From: Sphingomonas sp. LHG3406-1
GTDB taxonomy: Bacteria > Pseudomonadota > Alphaproteobacteria > Sphingomonadales > Sphingomonadaceae
DNA length: 64,000 nt
Assembly (NCBI RefSeq): GCF_029637485.1
Contig: NZ_CP069128.1
Span: forward strand, 1,426,001 to 1,490,000
Direction of reading: 5' to 3'
In this document: piece after piece, positions 34,333 to 42,441 of the stretch
Layout: the number at the start of each line of letters is the position of its first letter
How positions within the stretch are numbered: position 1 is the stretch's first letter
Made by a program: the position numbers and the translations under genes
Notes under the pieces: generated by a model
Databases searched by the model: none
The model's input: only the letters and a program-made list of their open reading frames with translations
Told to the model about the DNA's origin: nothing

Positions 34333-35469
34333 ATGAGCATTATTCCGGGGTGGGCGCGCGGTCGCGGCCTTTTTGCGGACAGCAAGGGACCTTGGGGTCC
34401 GAGCAGCGGCGGCACGCCGCCTGGAGGCGGCGGCAGCGATGGCGCGGACACGCCTCGACCGGGCCCGTCCAGCCCGTGGGGTTCCCCCGGCGTGAAGCGC
34501 CCGACCGGTGCCGCCAGTAACGTCACCAGCCTTGACGACTTCATCGCCCGCAGCCGCGCCCGCTTCGGTGGTGGCGGAAGCGGCGTCGGCCAGCGACCGC
34601 CGAGCAAGGCGCTGATCGTCTGGGGCCTGGTCGCGGCCATCGCCCTCTGGCTGCTCCTCACCAGCTTCCACCGCATCGCGCCGGAAGAGCGCGGCGTGGT
34701 CACCCAGTTCGGCCGCTACAGCCGGACCCTGGGCCCCGGCATCAGCTTCACCCTTCCGAGCCCGCTGGAGCGCGTCCAGAAGGTCGACGTCGAGAATATC
34801 CGCAACATCGACCTCGGTTCGGCCACCAGCGAGACGCTGATGCTGACGGGCGACCAGAACATCATCGATATCGCCTATTCCGTCCGCTGGAACGTGCGCG
34901 ACCCGGAGCTCTACCTGTTCGAACTCCAGAATCCGGAAGAAACGATCCAGCAGGTGGCCGAAAGCTCGATGCGCGCGGCGCTGTCGGGCGTCACTCTCGA
35001 CCAGGCGATCGGCGAAGGCCGCGGCGACATCGAGACCCGGGTGCAGGATTCAATGCAGCGCATCCTCGACTTCTACAAGGCCGGGGTCGTCATCCAGGGC
35101 GTCGCGATCAAGCAGGCCGACCCGCCCGCCGCCGTCAACGACGCCTTCAAGGCGGTCAGTGCCGCGCAGCAGGCAGCCCAGAGCGACATCAACCAGGCAC
35201 GCGCCTACGCCCTCCAGCTGCGCCAGCTCAGCCAGGGTGAAGCGACCGCCTTCGAGAAGGTCTACGAGCAGTATCGCCTCGCCCCCGAGGTGACCCGCCG
35301 CCGCATGTACTACGAGACGATGGAGCGTGTTCTGCAGAACGTCGACAAGACGATCGTCGAGGTCCCCGGCGTGACCCCCTACCTTCCGCTGCAGCAGACC
35401 CGTCCGCCCGCAGCGGCCTTGCAGGAGCCGGGCGCCGGCGCTGCCCAGCAGCAGGGAGCCGGCCGATGA
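34333..35469 (+). CDS. hflK: FtsH protease modulator HflK
   Basis: Inner-membrane SPFH protein that forms cages with HflC around FtsH. 378 residues: a Gly/Pro-rich cytosolic N-terminus (~1-90), one membrane helix (~93-112), the SPFH domain starting RIAPEERGVVTQFGRY, and a coiled-coil (AVSAAQQAAQSDINQARAYAL). The ATG at 34333 gives the full N-terminal domain. It overlaps hflC by ATGA. Confidence 0.95.
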   Translation: MSIIPGWARGRGLFADSKGPWGPSSGGTPPGGGGSDGADTPRPGPSSPWGSPGVKRPTGAASNVTSLDDFIARSRARFGGGGSGVGQRPPSKALIVWGLVAAIALWLLLTSFHRIAPEERGVVTQFGRYSRTLGPGISFTLPSPLERVQKVDVENIRNIDLGSATSETLMLTGDQNIIDIAYSVRWNVRDPELYLFELQNPEETIQQVAESSMRAALSGVTLDQAIGEGRGDIETRVQDSMQRILDFYKAGVVIQGVAIKQADPPAAVNDAFKAVSAAQQAAQSDINQARAYALQLRQLSQGEATAFEKVYEQYRLAPEVTRRRMYYETMERVLQNVDKTIVEVPGVTPYLPLQQTRPPAAALQEPGAGAAQQQGAGR

Positions 35470-36329
35470 CCAATGTCATTCTCCGCCGACCGCTGCTGTC
35501 GGCCATCATCGCCCTTGTGGTCCTGCTTACCTTGCTGTCGAGCGTGAGGATCGTGCCGGAGACCAGCCAGGCGCTGATCGTCCGCTTCGGCAAGCCCGAC
35601 CGCATCCTCAACCGCTACCAGCCGGGCGCGCCGATCGGCAGCGAAGGTGCGGGACTGGCATTCCGTGTCCCGTTCGCCGACGAGATCGTGTGGATCGACA
35701 AGCGCGTGCGCGACGTCGACATGGAGCGGCAGATGGTGCTCTCGACCGACCAGCTCCGGCTCGAAGTCGATGCCTTCGCCCGCTACCGGGTCGTCGATCC
35801 GCTGCGCATGTATATCCGCGCCCGCTCGGAGGAGAATGTCTCGACGGCGCTCCGTCCGATCCTCGGTTCGGAACTCCGCAACGAGCTTGGCCGCCGTCCC
35901 TTCGCCGACCTCTTGAGCCCCGAGCGGCAGGGCGCGATGGAGAATATCCGGCGCGGCCTCGACCGGGTCGCCCGGCAATATGGCGTGCAGATCATCGACG
36001 TCCGCATCAAGCGCGCGGACCTGCCGGACGGAAGCCCCCTGCAGAGCGCCTATGAGCGGATGAAGACCGCGCGCGAGCAGGAAGCCCGTTCGATCCGCGC
36101 CGAAGGTGCCCGCACGGCGCAGGTCATCCGGGCCGAGGCGGATGCGCTCGCCGCGCAGACCTATGCCGCCAGCTTCGGCAAGGATCCGGCCTTCTACGAT
36201 TTCTATCGTGCCATGCAGGCCTATCAGCGGACCTTCGTCGGCGACGACGGCAAGGCCCGGCCGACGAACGTGATCCTCTCTCCGCAGAATCAGTTCTTGC
36301 GTGAGTTCACGCAAGGGGGTGGGCGCTGA
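35466..36329 (+). CDS. hflC: FtsH protease modulator HflC
   Basis: Partner of HflK. 287 residues: membrane anchor (~8-30), SPFH domain (ETSQALIVRFGKPDRILN..., DEIVWIDKRVRDVDMERQ), then the helix with MKTAREQEARSIRAEGARTAQVIRAEAD and the C-terminal NVILSPQNQFLREF. Coupled to hflK by ATGA, and followed by degP in the same direction, as in many alphaproteobacteria. Confidence 0.95.
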   Translation: MTNVILRRPLLSAIIALVVLLTLLSSVRIVPETSQALIVRFGKPDRILNRYQPGAPIGSEGAGLAFRVPFADEIVWIDKRVRDVDMERQMVLSTDQLRLEVDAFARYRVVDPLRMYIRARSEENVSTALRPILGSELRNELGRRPFADLLSPERQGAMENIRRGLDRVARQYGVQIIDVRIKRADLPDGSPLQSAYERMKTAREQEARSIRAEGARTAQVIRAEADALAAQTYAASFGKDPAFYDFYRAMQAYQRTFVGDDGKARPTNVILSPQNQFLREFTQGGGR

Positions 36330-36353
36330 TGCGGTTCAATGCGCGTTCAGGCG

Positions 36354-36383
36354 CTTGACCTAGCAACATCGCCAAGGCCTCAT
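36354..36383 (+). promoter_or_regulatory. possible RpoH (heat-shock) promoter before degP
   Basis: CTTGAC at 36354-36359, an 18-nt spacer, then CCTCAT at 36378-36383, 20 bp before the degP ATG. This resembles the alphaproteobacterial RpoH pattern (CTTG, then a C-rich -10), which would suit a periplasmic stress protease. The match is partial. Confidence 0.35.
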
Positions 36384-36403
36384 CGTAAGGGAAGTTGAAC
36401 CAA

Positions 36404-37966
36404 ATGAAGTTCGCCAAGGAGTCCCCCAAAGTGCGCTATGCCTATGGTGTCGCGGCCGCCCTGCTGATCGGCGGGAGCGCCTTCTCGATCGCCACCGGCC
36501 CGGTCGGCGCACAGGTCGCACAGAATGCCCCGGCAGCGATGCCGCCGCGCGGTGCCCCCGTCTCCTTCGCCGACCTTGCGGCGCGGCTGCAGCCGGCGGT
36601 GGTCAATATCCAGACCCGCCAGCGGGTTCCCGTCCGCAACCAGCAGAGCGATCCCCTGGCCGAGTTCCTGCGCCGCTTCGGCCAGCCTGCGCCCGAGGGC
36701 GGCACCGGCGGTGGCGAGAACCCGCGCACCCGCGAATCGGGCTCGCTCGGATCCGGCTTCTTCATCTCGGCGGACGGCTATGTCGTCACCAACAACCACC
36801 TGATCCAGGGCGCCGGCGGCACTGGAACGGTCGATAGCGTCACCGTCATCATGAGCGACCGGCGCGAGCTGCCGGCGCGGATCATCGGCCGCGACCAGGC
36901 CAGCGACCTTGCCCTGCTCAAGGTCGAGGGCACCGGCTTCCCGTTCGTCAGCTGGGGTGACAGCGCCCGCGCCCGGGTCGGCGACTGGGTGATGGCGATC
37001 GGCAATCCCTACGGCCTTGGCGGCACCGTCACGGCCGGCATCATCTCGGCCCTGCACCGCGGGATCACCGGCGCCGGCGCCTACGACCGCTACATCCAGA
37101 CCGACGCCAGCATCAACATGGGCAATAGCGGCGGCCCGATGTTCGACCTGAACGGCAACGTCATCGGGGTGAACAGCGCGCTGATCAGCCCGACCGGCGC
37201 CAGCGTCGGAATCGGCCTCGCCATCCCCGCCGAGCTCGCCCGCCCGGTGATCGACAGCCTCCGCCGCGGCCAGCGCCCGCAGCGCGGCTATCTCGGCATC
37301 GGCCTGCTCCCGCTCGACGAGAGCAGCGCCGCCGCCCTCGGGATTGCCAAGGATCGCGGCGAGCTGGTCCGCTCGGTCGTTCCCGGCCAGCCGGCGGCGC
37401 GTGCCGGCCTGCAGCAGGGCGACGTCATCGTCCGCGTGAGCGGCCGCGACGTGACTCCGGACGAGACGGCCTCCTACCTGATTGCCAACGTCACCCCCGG
37501 CCAGCGCGTGCCGATCGAGGTGATCCGCGACGGGCGCCGCCTGACCCTCAACGCCGTGGTCGCCCAGCGGCCGACCGAAGAGGAGCTGGCGCGCATCAGC
37601 GGCGCTCCGTCGGAAGGCGGCAGCTTCGATCCGAACGACCAGAACCAGCCGGCCGTCCCCGCCGGCCAGGCGCTCGGCCTGTCGCTCCAGCCGCTGACCC
37701 CGGACATTGCGCGGGCCGTGAACGTGCCCGCCGACACGCGCGGCATGGTCGTGACCAACGTCAGCCCCGACAGCGATGCGGCCGAGAAGGGCATCCGTCG
37801 CGGCGATGTCATCGTGTCGATCAACCGCCAGGCGGTGGCCTCCTCGGCGCAGGTGACCGCTGCGGTCGACGCCGCCCGGCGTGCGGGCCGGACGGCGGTG
37901 CTGCTCCTCGTCCGCCGTGGCCAGACTCCGGAAATCTTCATCGGCGTCGACATCGCAGCCCGCTGA
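36404..37966 (+). CDS. degP: periplasmic serine endoprotease DegP/DO-like
   Basis: 520 residues. An N-terminal signal or anchor (YGVAAALLIGGSAFSIATG), the HtrA protease domain with catalytic TNNH (His132), SDLALL (Asp168) and NMGNSGGPMF (Ser242), then two PDZ domains (~290-380 with RGYLGIGL, and ~430-515). DegP degrades or refolds misfolded envelope proteins. The ATG at 36404 is preceded by AAGGGAAG. Co-directional with hflK-hflC, another protein-quality pair. Confidence 0.95.
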   Translation: MKFAKESPKVRYAYGVAAALLIGGSAFSIATGPVGAQVAQNAPAAMPPRGAPVSFADLAARLQPAVVNIQTRQRVPVRNQQSDPLAEFLRRFGQPAPEGGTGGGENPRTRESGSLGSGFFISADGYVVTNNHLIQGAGGTGTVDSVTVIMSDRRELPARIIGRDQASDLALLKVEGTGFPFVSWGDSARARVGDWVMAIGNPYGLGGTVTAGIISALHRGITGAGAYDRYIQTDASINMGNSGGPMFDLNGNVIGVNSALISPTGASVGIGLAIPAELARPVIDSLRRGQRPQRGYLGIGLLPLDESSAAALGIAKDRGELVRSVVPGQPAARAGLQQGDVIVRVSGRDVTPDETASYLIANVTPGQRVPIEVIRDGRRLTLNAVVAQRPTEEELARISGAPSEGGSFDPNDQNQPAVPAGQALGLSLQPLTPDIARAVNVPADTRGMVVTNVSPDSDAAEKGIRRGDVIVSINRQAVASSAQVTAAVDAARRAGRTAVLLLVRRGQTPEIFIGVDIAAR

Positions 37967-37984
37967 CCGGACCAACTGCCTCGA

Positions 37985-38018
37985 CTTCGCCCGGCACGAA
38001 CCTTCGTGCCGGGCGAAG
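37985..38018. terminator. 16-bp perfect-stem hairpin after degP
   Basis: CTTCGCCCGGCACGAA and TTCGTGCCGGGCGAAG are exact complements separated by 2 nt, 18 bp after the degP stop. There is no T-run, so it may act as an RNA 3'-end stabiliser or a factor-dependent terminator; it could also be another interspersed palindrome. Confidence 0.55.
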
Positions 38019-38086
38019 CGCGAGGCGCATCGTGGAAGGGCAGCCGCGCTAGGCAAGGCCCGTGCGCTTCGTTACGCTCCTGCTCC

Positions 38087-39685
38087 ATGAGCAGCCTCTT
38101 CATCGGCGCCCGTAGCGGGGGCACTTCGCCGCAAAGCCTCGAACTGAAGCGCGCCAACCGGCACGGCCTGATCGCCGGCGCGACCGGGACGGGCAAGACG
38201 GTCACCCTGCAGGGCCTGGTCGAAGGCTTTTCCTCCGCCGGCGTGCCGACCTTCGTCGCCGACGTGAAGGGCGATCTCGCCGGCCTCGCCATGGCCGGCT
38301 CGCCGACCGCCAGGTCCCACGAGATCTTCGCAGGCCGCGCCGCCGAACTCGGCATCGCCGATTGGCAGTATCGCGACTGCCCCGTGCAATTCTGGGACCT
38401 GTTCGGCACCCAGGGTCATCCGATCCGCACCACCGTCAGCGAGATGGGGCCGCTGCTCCTCGCTCGGCTGATGAACCTCAACGACGTGCAGGAAGGCGTG
38501 CTGACCATCGCCTTCCATGTCGCCGACAAGGAGGGGCTCCTGCTCCTCGACCTCGACGACCTGCAGGCGATGCTGGTCGCCTGCGGAGAGCGCGCGGAGG
38601 AGCTGACGCTCGAATTTGGCAATGTCGCCAAGCCCACCATCGGCGCCATCCAGCGCAACCTGCTCCAGCTCCGCAGCCAGGGCGGCGACCATTTCTTCGG
38701 TGAGCCGGCGCTTGCGCTCGAGGATTTCCTCAAGCTGGACGAGAGCGGCCGGGGAATCGTGAACATTCTCGCCGCCGACCGGCTGATGGCCTCCCCTCGC
38801 CTCTACGCCACCTTCCTCCTCTGGCTGCTGTCCGAACTGTTCGAACTGCTTCCGGAGGTCGGCGACCAGGACAAGCCGAAGCTCTGCTTCTTCTTCGACG
38901 AGGCCCACTTGCTGTTCGACGATGCTCCGCCGGCGCTGCTGGAGAAGGTCGAGCAGGTGGTGCGGCTCATCCGCTCCAAGGGTGTCGGCGTCTACTTCAT
39001 CACCCAGAATCCGATCGACATCCCCGACAGCGTCGCCGGCCAGCTCGGCAACCGCGTCCAGCACGCGCTTCGTGCCTTCACCCCGCGTGACCAGGCGGCG
39101 GTGAAGAGCGCTGCGGACACCTTCCGTCCGAACCCCGACGTCGACGTCGCCAGTGCCATCACCGAGCTGAAGGTCGGCGAGGCCTTGGTCTCGCTGCTGC
39201 TCCCCGACGGAAGCCCCTCGCCGGTCGAGCGGGTGCTGATCCGGCCGCCATCGACCCGGGTCGGCCCGGTCACGCCGCAGGAGCGCCAGATCTTCGTCAC
39301 CACCGACGCGATCGCGGCCAAGTACGATACGCTGATCGACCGCGACAGCGCCGAGGAGATCCTGAAGGCCAAGGCCGGCGAGGCCGCGGCGGCCGCCGAC
39401 GCCGCCAGGGCTGCGAAGGAGGCGGAAAAGGCGGCCGCGCTTCAGGCCAAGGAGGATGCCCGCCTCGCCAAGGAACAGGCCCGCGCCGACGCGCTCGCCC
39501 AGCGCGAAGCCGAGCGCCAGCGCAAGGAAGCCGAACGCGAGGCCGCCCGGGCCGCGCGGGAAGCTGCCCGCCCCACCATGTTCGACAAGGCGGTCCAGTC
39601 CGCCGCCCGCTCCGCCGCTTCCTCCGTCGGCCGGCAGATCGGCACCCGCCTGCTGCGCGGAATCCTCGGCAGCCTCCTCAAATAG
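38087..39685 (+). CDS. HerA-like ATPase (DUF853, YjgR family)
   Basis: 532 residues. The FtsK/HerA-superfamily P-loop GATGTGKT is at 31-38, followed by ADVKGDLAGLAMAG, a Walker B-like FFFDEAHLLFDD and the sensor segment GVYFITQNPIDIPD. The C-terminal ~100 residues are a charged Ala/Lys/Glu-rich coiled coil, then a Ser/Arg-rich tail (SSVGRQIGTRLLRGILG). DUF853 proteins are widespread but poorly characterised and may act on DNA. The gene is 120 bp downstream of degP with a strong hairpin between. Confidence 0.88.
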   Translation: MSSLFIGARSGGTSPQSLELKRANRHGLIAGATGTGKTVTLQGLVEGFSSAGVPTFVADVKGDLAGLAMAGSPTARSHEIFAGRAAELGIADWQYRDCPVQFWDLFGTQGHPIRTTVSEMGPLLLARLMNLNDVQEGVLTIAFHVADKEGLLLLDLDDLQAMLVACGERAEELTLEFGNVAKPTIGAIQRNLLQLRSQGGDHFFGEPALALEDFLKLDESGRGIVNILAADRLMASPRLYATFLLWLLSELFELLPEVGDQDKPKLCFFFDEAHLLFDDAPPALLEKVEQVVRLIRSKGVGVYFITQNPIDIPDSVAGQLGNRVQHALRAFTPRDQAAVKSAADTFRPNPDVDVASAITELKVGEALVSLLLPDGSPSPVERVLIRPPSTRVGPVTPQERQIFVTTDAIAAKYDTLIDRDSAEEILKAKAGEAAAAADAARAAKEAEKAAALQAKEDARLAKEQARADALAQREAERQRKEAEREAARAAREAARPTMFDKAVQSAARSAASSVGRQIGTRLLRGILGSLLK

Positions 39686-39693
39686 GGCGCCCC

Positions 39694-40851
39694 ATGTCCA
39701 ATCTCGTCATCCGGCCGGTTACCACGACCGCCGACCGCAAGCGGTTCGTCGACCTCGTATGGGACGTCTACCGCGACGATCCCGCCTGGGTGCCGCCGCT
39801 CAAGGACGAGATGCTGGGGCTGATCACGCCGGGCAAGAACCCGTGGTTCGAGCATGCCGAGGCCGCGCTGTGGCTGGCCGAGCGCGCCGGCCGTCCGGTC
39901 GGGCGCATCTCGGCGCAGGTCGACGAGCTCGTCCTCCAGCACATGGGCGCGGGCACCGGCCAATGGGGTTCACTGGAGCTGGTCGATGGCGAGACGGAGG
40001 CGGGCCCGCGCCTCATCGCCACCGCCGAAGACTGGCTGCGCACCCGCAAGATGACCCGCGCCGTCGGGCCCTTCACCCTCTCCATCTGGGACGAGCCCGG
40101 CCTTCTCATCAAGGGCTTCGACGAGCCGCCGACCGCGATGATGGGCCATCACCGCCCGGGTTATGAGGCGGTGGTCGAGGGGGCGGGTTATACCAAGGCC
40201 AAGGACCTCTACACCTATGAGCTCGACATCCGGATCGACATGATCCCGATGGTCCAGAAGCTCATCGATGCCGGTCGCCGCTCCAAGCGCATCCGCATGC
40301 GTCCCGTCGACAAGAGCCGCTTCGACAGCGAGGCGCACATCATCCTCACGCTGCTGAACGACGCCTGGTCCGGCAACTGGGGCTTCATCCCGCTGACCGA
40401 GGCGGAGATCGCCTACGCCGGCAAGAAGCTGAAGCCGATCATCTACGAGGATCTCGTCACCATCTGCGAGGTGGCGAACGAGGAAGGCGTGTTCGAGCCC
40501 GCCGCCTTCATGATCACGCTGCCCGACCTCAACGAGCTGACCGGCGACCTCAATGGCAAGCTCTTCCCGTTCGGCTTCCTCAAGCTGCTCTGGCGCCTGC
40601 GCAAGCCGCGCGTGAAGCGCATGCGCGTCCCGTTGATGGGCGTCGCCAGCAAGTATCAGGGCAGCCGCCTCGCCAGCCAGCTCGCCTTCATGATGATCGA
40701 GGAATGCCGGAGGGCGTCGGTCGAGGTTTATGGCGCCAGCCATGGCGAATTCGGATGGGTACTTGAGGACAATCAAGGCATGATGTCGATCGCCCAGCTT
40801 CCGGGCTCCGGCATCAACAAGATCTACCGCATCTACGAAAAGGCGCTCTAG
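39694..40851 (+). CDS. GNAT-like acyltransferase, candidate bacterial ceramide synthase
   Basis: 385 residues with an acyl-CoA N-acyltransferase-like fold. The N-terminal half has WDVYRDDPAWVPPLKDEM, WLAERAGRPVGRISAQVD and GPFTLSIWDEPGLLIKGFDE. The C-terminal half has KYQGSRLASQLAFMMIEECR and FGWVLEDNQGM. The size and pattern recall the protein identified as bacterial ceramide synthase (bCerS) in Caulobacter, annotated there as an N-acyltransferase; this is from memory. With spt in the same window, N-acylation of sphinganine is a good hypothesis. It starts 8 bp after the HerA-like gene and ends head-on with the PilZ gene in a shared CTAG. Confidence 0.65.
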   Translation: MSNLVIRPVTTTADRKRFVDLVWDVYRDDPAWVPPLKDEMLGLITPGKNPWFEHAEAALWLAERAGRPVGRISAQVDELVLQHMGAGTGQWGSLELVDGETEAGPRLIATAEDWLRTRKMTRAVGPFTLSIWDEPGLLIKGFDEPPTAMMGHHRPGYEAVVEGAGYTKAKDLYTYELDIRIDMIPMVQKLIDAGRRSKRIRMRPVDKSRFDSEAHIILTLLNDAWSGNWGFIPLTEAEIAYAGKKLKPIIYEDLVTICEVANEEGVFEPAAFMITLPDLNELTGDLNGKLFPFGFLKLLWRLRKPRVKRMRVPLMGVASKYQGSRLASQLAFMMIEECRRASVEVYGASHGEFGWVLEDNQGMMSIAQLPGSGINKIYRIYEKAL

Positions 40852-41171
40852 CCGCCGTCCGCCTCGAGCGGCGCGAGGAAGCGGATCCCGGCCTGGTTGC
40901 CGATCGCCCAGCGCACCTGGCCGCGCCTGCGGCCGAGCTCGGGAATGGTGATGTCGAGGAAGTCGCCGATTCCGAAGGTGCCGTCGACGCAGCAGCCGTC
41001 CGCGGACAGGTTGGTCACGAGAATTGGCGATTCCCGGCCATCGGACGAATGCACCCGCGCCTCGATCTCGACGGGCTGGCGCGTCCGGCGCACGGTCCAG
41101 TCCTGATCGTCCACCCCGCTCCTCCAAGAACAAGTGGCGAGCGGGGCGATGTCGTCTCCCAAACTCGGCAT
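40848..41171 (-). CDS. PilZ-domain protein
   Basis: 107 residues forming a single PilZ domain: RRTRQPVEIEARV, then NLSADGCCVDG (the [D/N]xSxxG motif) and GQVRWAIGNQAGIRF. PilZ domains bind cyclic di-GMP through an RxxxR arm and the NxSxxG turn. Here the arm reads RRTRQ, without Arg at i and i+4, so binding may be weak or lost. No ribosome-binding site is clear, so the start is uncertain. Nine bp downstream of xthA on the same strand. Confidence 0.8.
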   Translation of the reverse strand: MPSLGDDIAPLATCSWRSGVDDQDWTVRRTRQPVEIEARVHSSDGRESPILVTNLSADGCCVDGTFGIGDFLDITIPELGRRRGQVRWAIGNQAGIRFLAPLEADGG

Positions 41172-41180
41172 TGATCCGGT

Positions 41181-41966
41181 TTAGCGATAATTTTCGTTCA
41201 ATACCACCCAGGTAGGCGCGTGGTCGCTGGCCTTCTCCTGCCCGCGTGCCCAGCGATCCACGCCGGCGGCCTGCAGGCAGTCGGCAAGCTGCGGCGAAAG
41301 CAGCAGATGGTCGATGCGGAAGCCTGCGTCCCGCTGCCAGCAGCCGGCGGTATAATCCCAGAAAGTGTAGAGCCGGTCTTCCTTCGGATGGAGCGCCCGG
41401 AGCGCGTCGGTCCAGCCCTGGTTGAGGATCCGCCGCCATGCCGCGCGCGCCTCCGGCTGCATCAGGGCATCGCCCGCCATCGCCGGGACCGAAAAAACGT
41501 CGCGGTCCTCCGGCACCACGTTCCAGTCCCCGGCGAGGATCACCGGCCGCTCTTCCGCCAGGAGCCCCGCCGCATGCTCCCGCAGCCGCTCCATCCACCT
41601 CAGCTTGTACGGGAATTTCTCGGTGCCCACCGGATTGCCGTTGGGCAGGTAAAGCGAGGCGACGATCACGCCACCGACGTCCGCCTCGATGTAGCGGCTG
41701 TGGGTGTCGTCCGGGTCGCCCGGCAGGCCGATGCGGCGCAGGTTCGGGCTCTCGCCACGGACCAGGATGGCGACTCCGTTGAAGCCCTTCTGCCCGTGCC
41801 AGACGGCGCGATAGCCGGCACCCTCGATGTCGAGCACCGGAAGCGCGTCGTCGGCGCACTTCAGTTCCTGCAGGCAGGCCACGTCCGGCTTCTCCCGCTC
41901 CAGCCATTCGATCAGGCGCGGGAGGCGGGCGCGGATGCCGTTGATGTTGAAGGTCGCGATCTTCAT
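41181..41966 (-). CDS. xthA: exodeoxyribonuclease III
   Basis: 261 residues of the AP endonuclease/exonuclease III family: MKIATFNINGIRARL, LQELKCADD (metal-binding Glu), SRYIEADVGG, LAGDWNVVPEDRD (Asp/Asn catalytic site), GFRIDHLLLSPQ and SDHAPTWVVL. It repairs abasic sites and 3'-blocked ends. Upstream of the PilZ gene in the same orientation. Confidence 0.95.
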   Translation of the reverse strand: MKIATFNINGIRARLPRLIEWLEREKPDVACLQELKCADDALPVLDIEGAGYRAVWHGQKGFNGVAILVRGESPNLRRIGLPGDPDDTHSRYIEADVGGVIVASLYLPNGNPVGTEKFPYKLRWMERLREHAAGLLAEERPVILAGDWNVVPEDRDVFSVPAMAGDALMQPEARAAWRRILNQGWTDALRALHPKEDRLYTFWDYTAGCWQRDAGFRIDHLLLSPQLADCLQAAGVDRWARGQEKASDHAPTWVVLNENYR

Positions 41967-42072
41967 GGCACCGCGATAGCGGCTGACATGAAGATCGTCA
42001 TCCCGATGCCGGCCGGGATCTCAGGCGATGGAGCGCCCGCCTCCTGAGGTCCCAGCCGTCGCCGGGCGGAGG

Positions 42073-42396
42073 CTAGATCCCGAAACTGGAACCGCAGCCG
42101 CAGCCACTGGCGGCGTTCGGGTTCTTCACCTTGAATGCCGAACCGCCGAGGTCCTCGACATAATCGACCTCGCTGCCGTCGAGCAGGTCGAGGCTGACGG
42201 GATCGACCACCAGCCGAACGCCGGCAGTTTCGGCGACCAGGTCGTCGGCTTCCGGTTCGCCCAGCGCAAAGCGATAGGTGAAGCCGGCGCAGCCCCCGCC
42301 ATCGACGGCGAGCCGCAACACGGCCGGCTTGGCCTGCTTGTCGGCGATCTGGGCAACGCGGCGCGCCGCGGCCTCGGTCAGGGTCAGGTTGGTCAC
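42073..42396 (-). CDS. erpA: A-type iron-sulfur carrier, ErpA-like
   Basis: 107 residues. The three cluster-binding cysteines are in GGGCAGFTY and SGCGCGSSF near the C-terminus, as in ErpA/IscA/SufA. Context does not include isc or suf genes, which favours the stand-alone ErpA role of passing clusters to apoproteins. Minus strand, between xthA and the M23 gene. Confidence 0.92.
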   Translation of the reverse strand: MTNLTLTEAAARRVAQIADKQAKPAVLRLAVDGGGCAGFTYRFALGEPEADDLVAETAGVRLVVDPVSLDLLDGSEVDYVEDLGGSAFKVKNPNAASGCGCGSSFGI

Positions 42397-42441
42397 GACA
42401 GGGATGTAGGAGGCCGGTGCACCAGCCTCAAGCGGTTCGGC

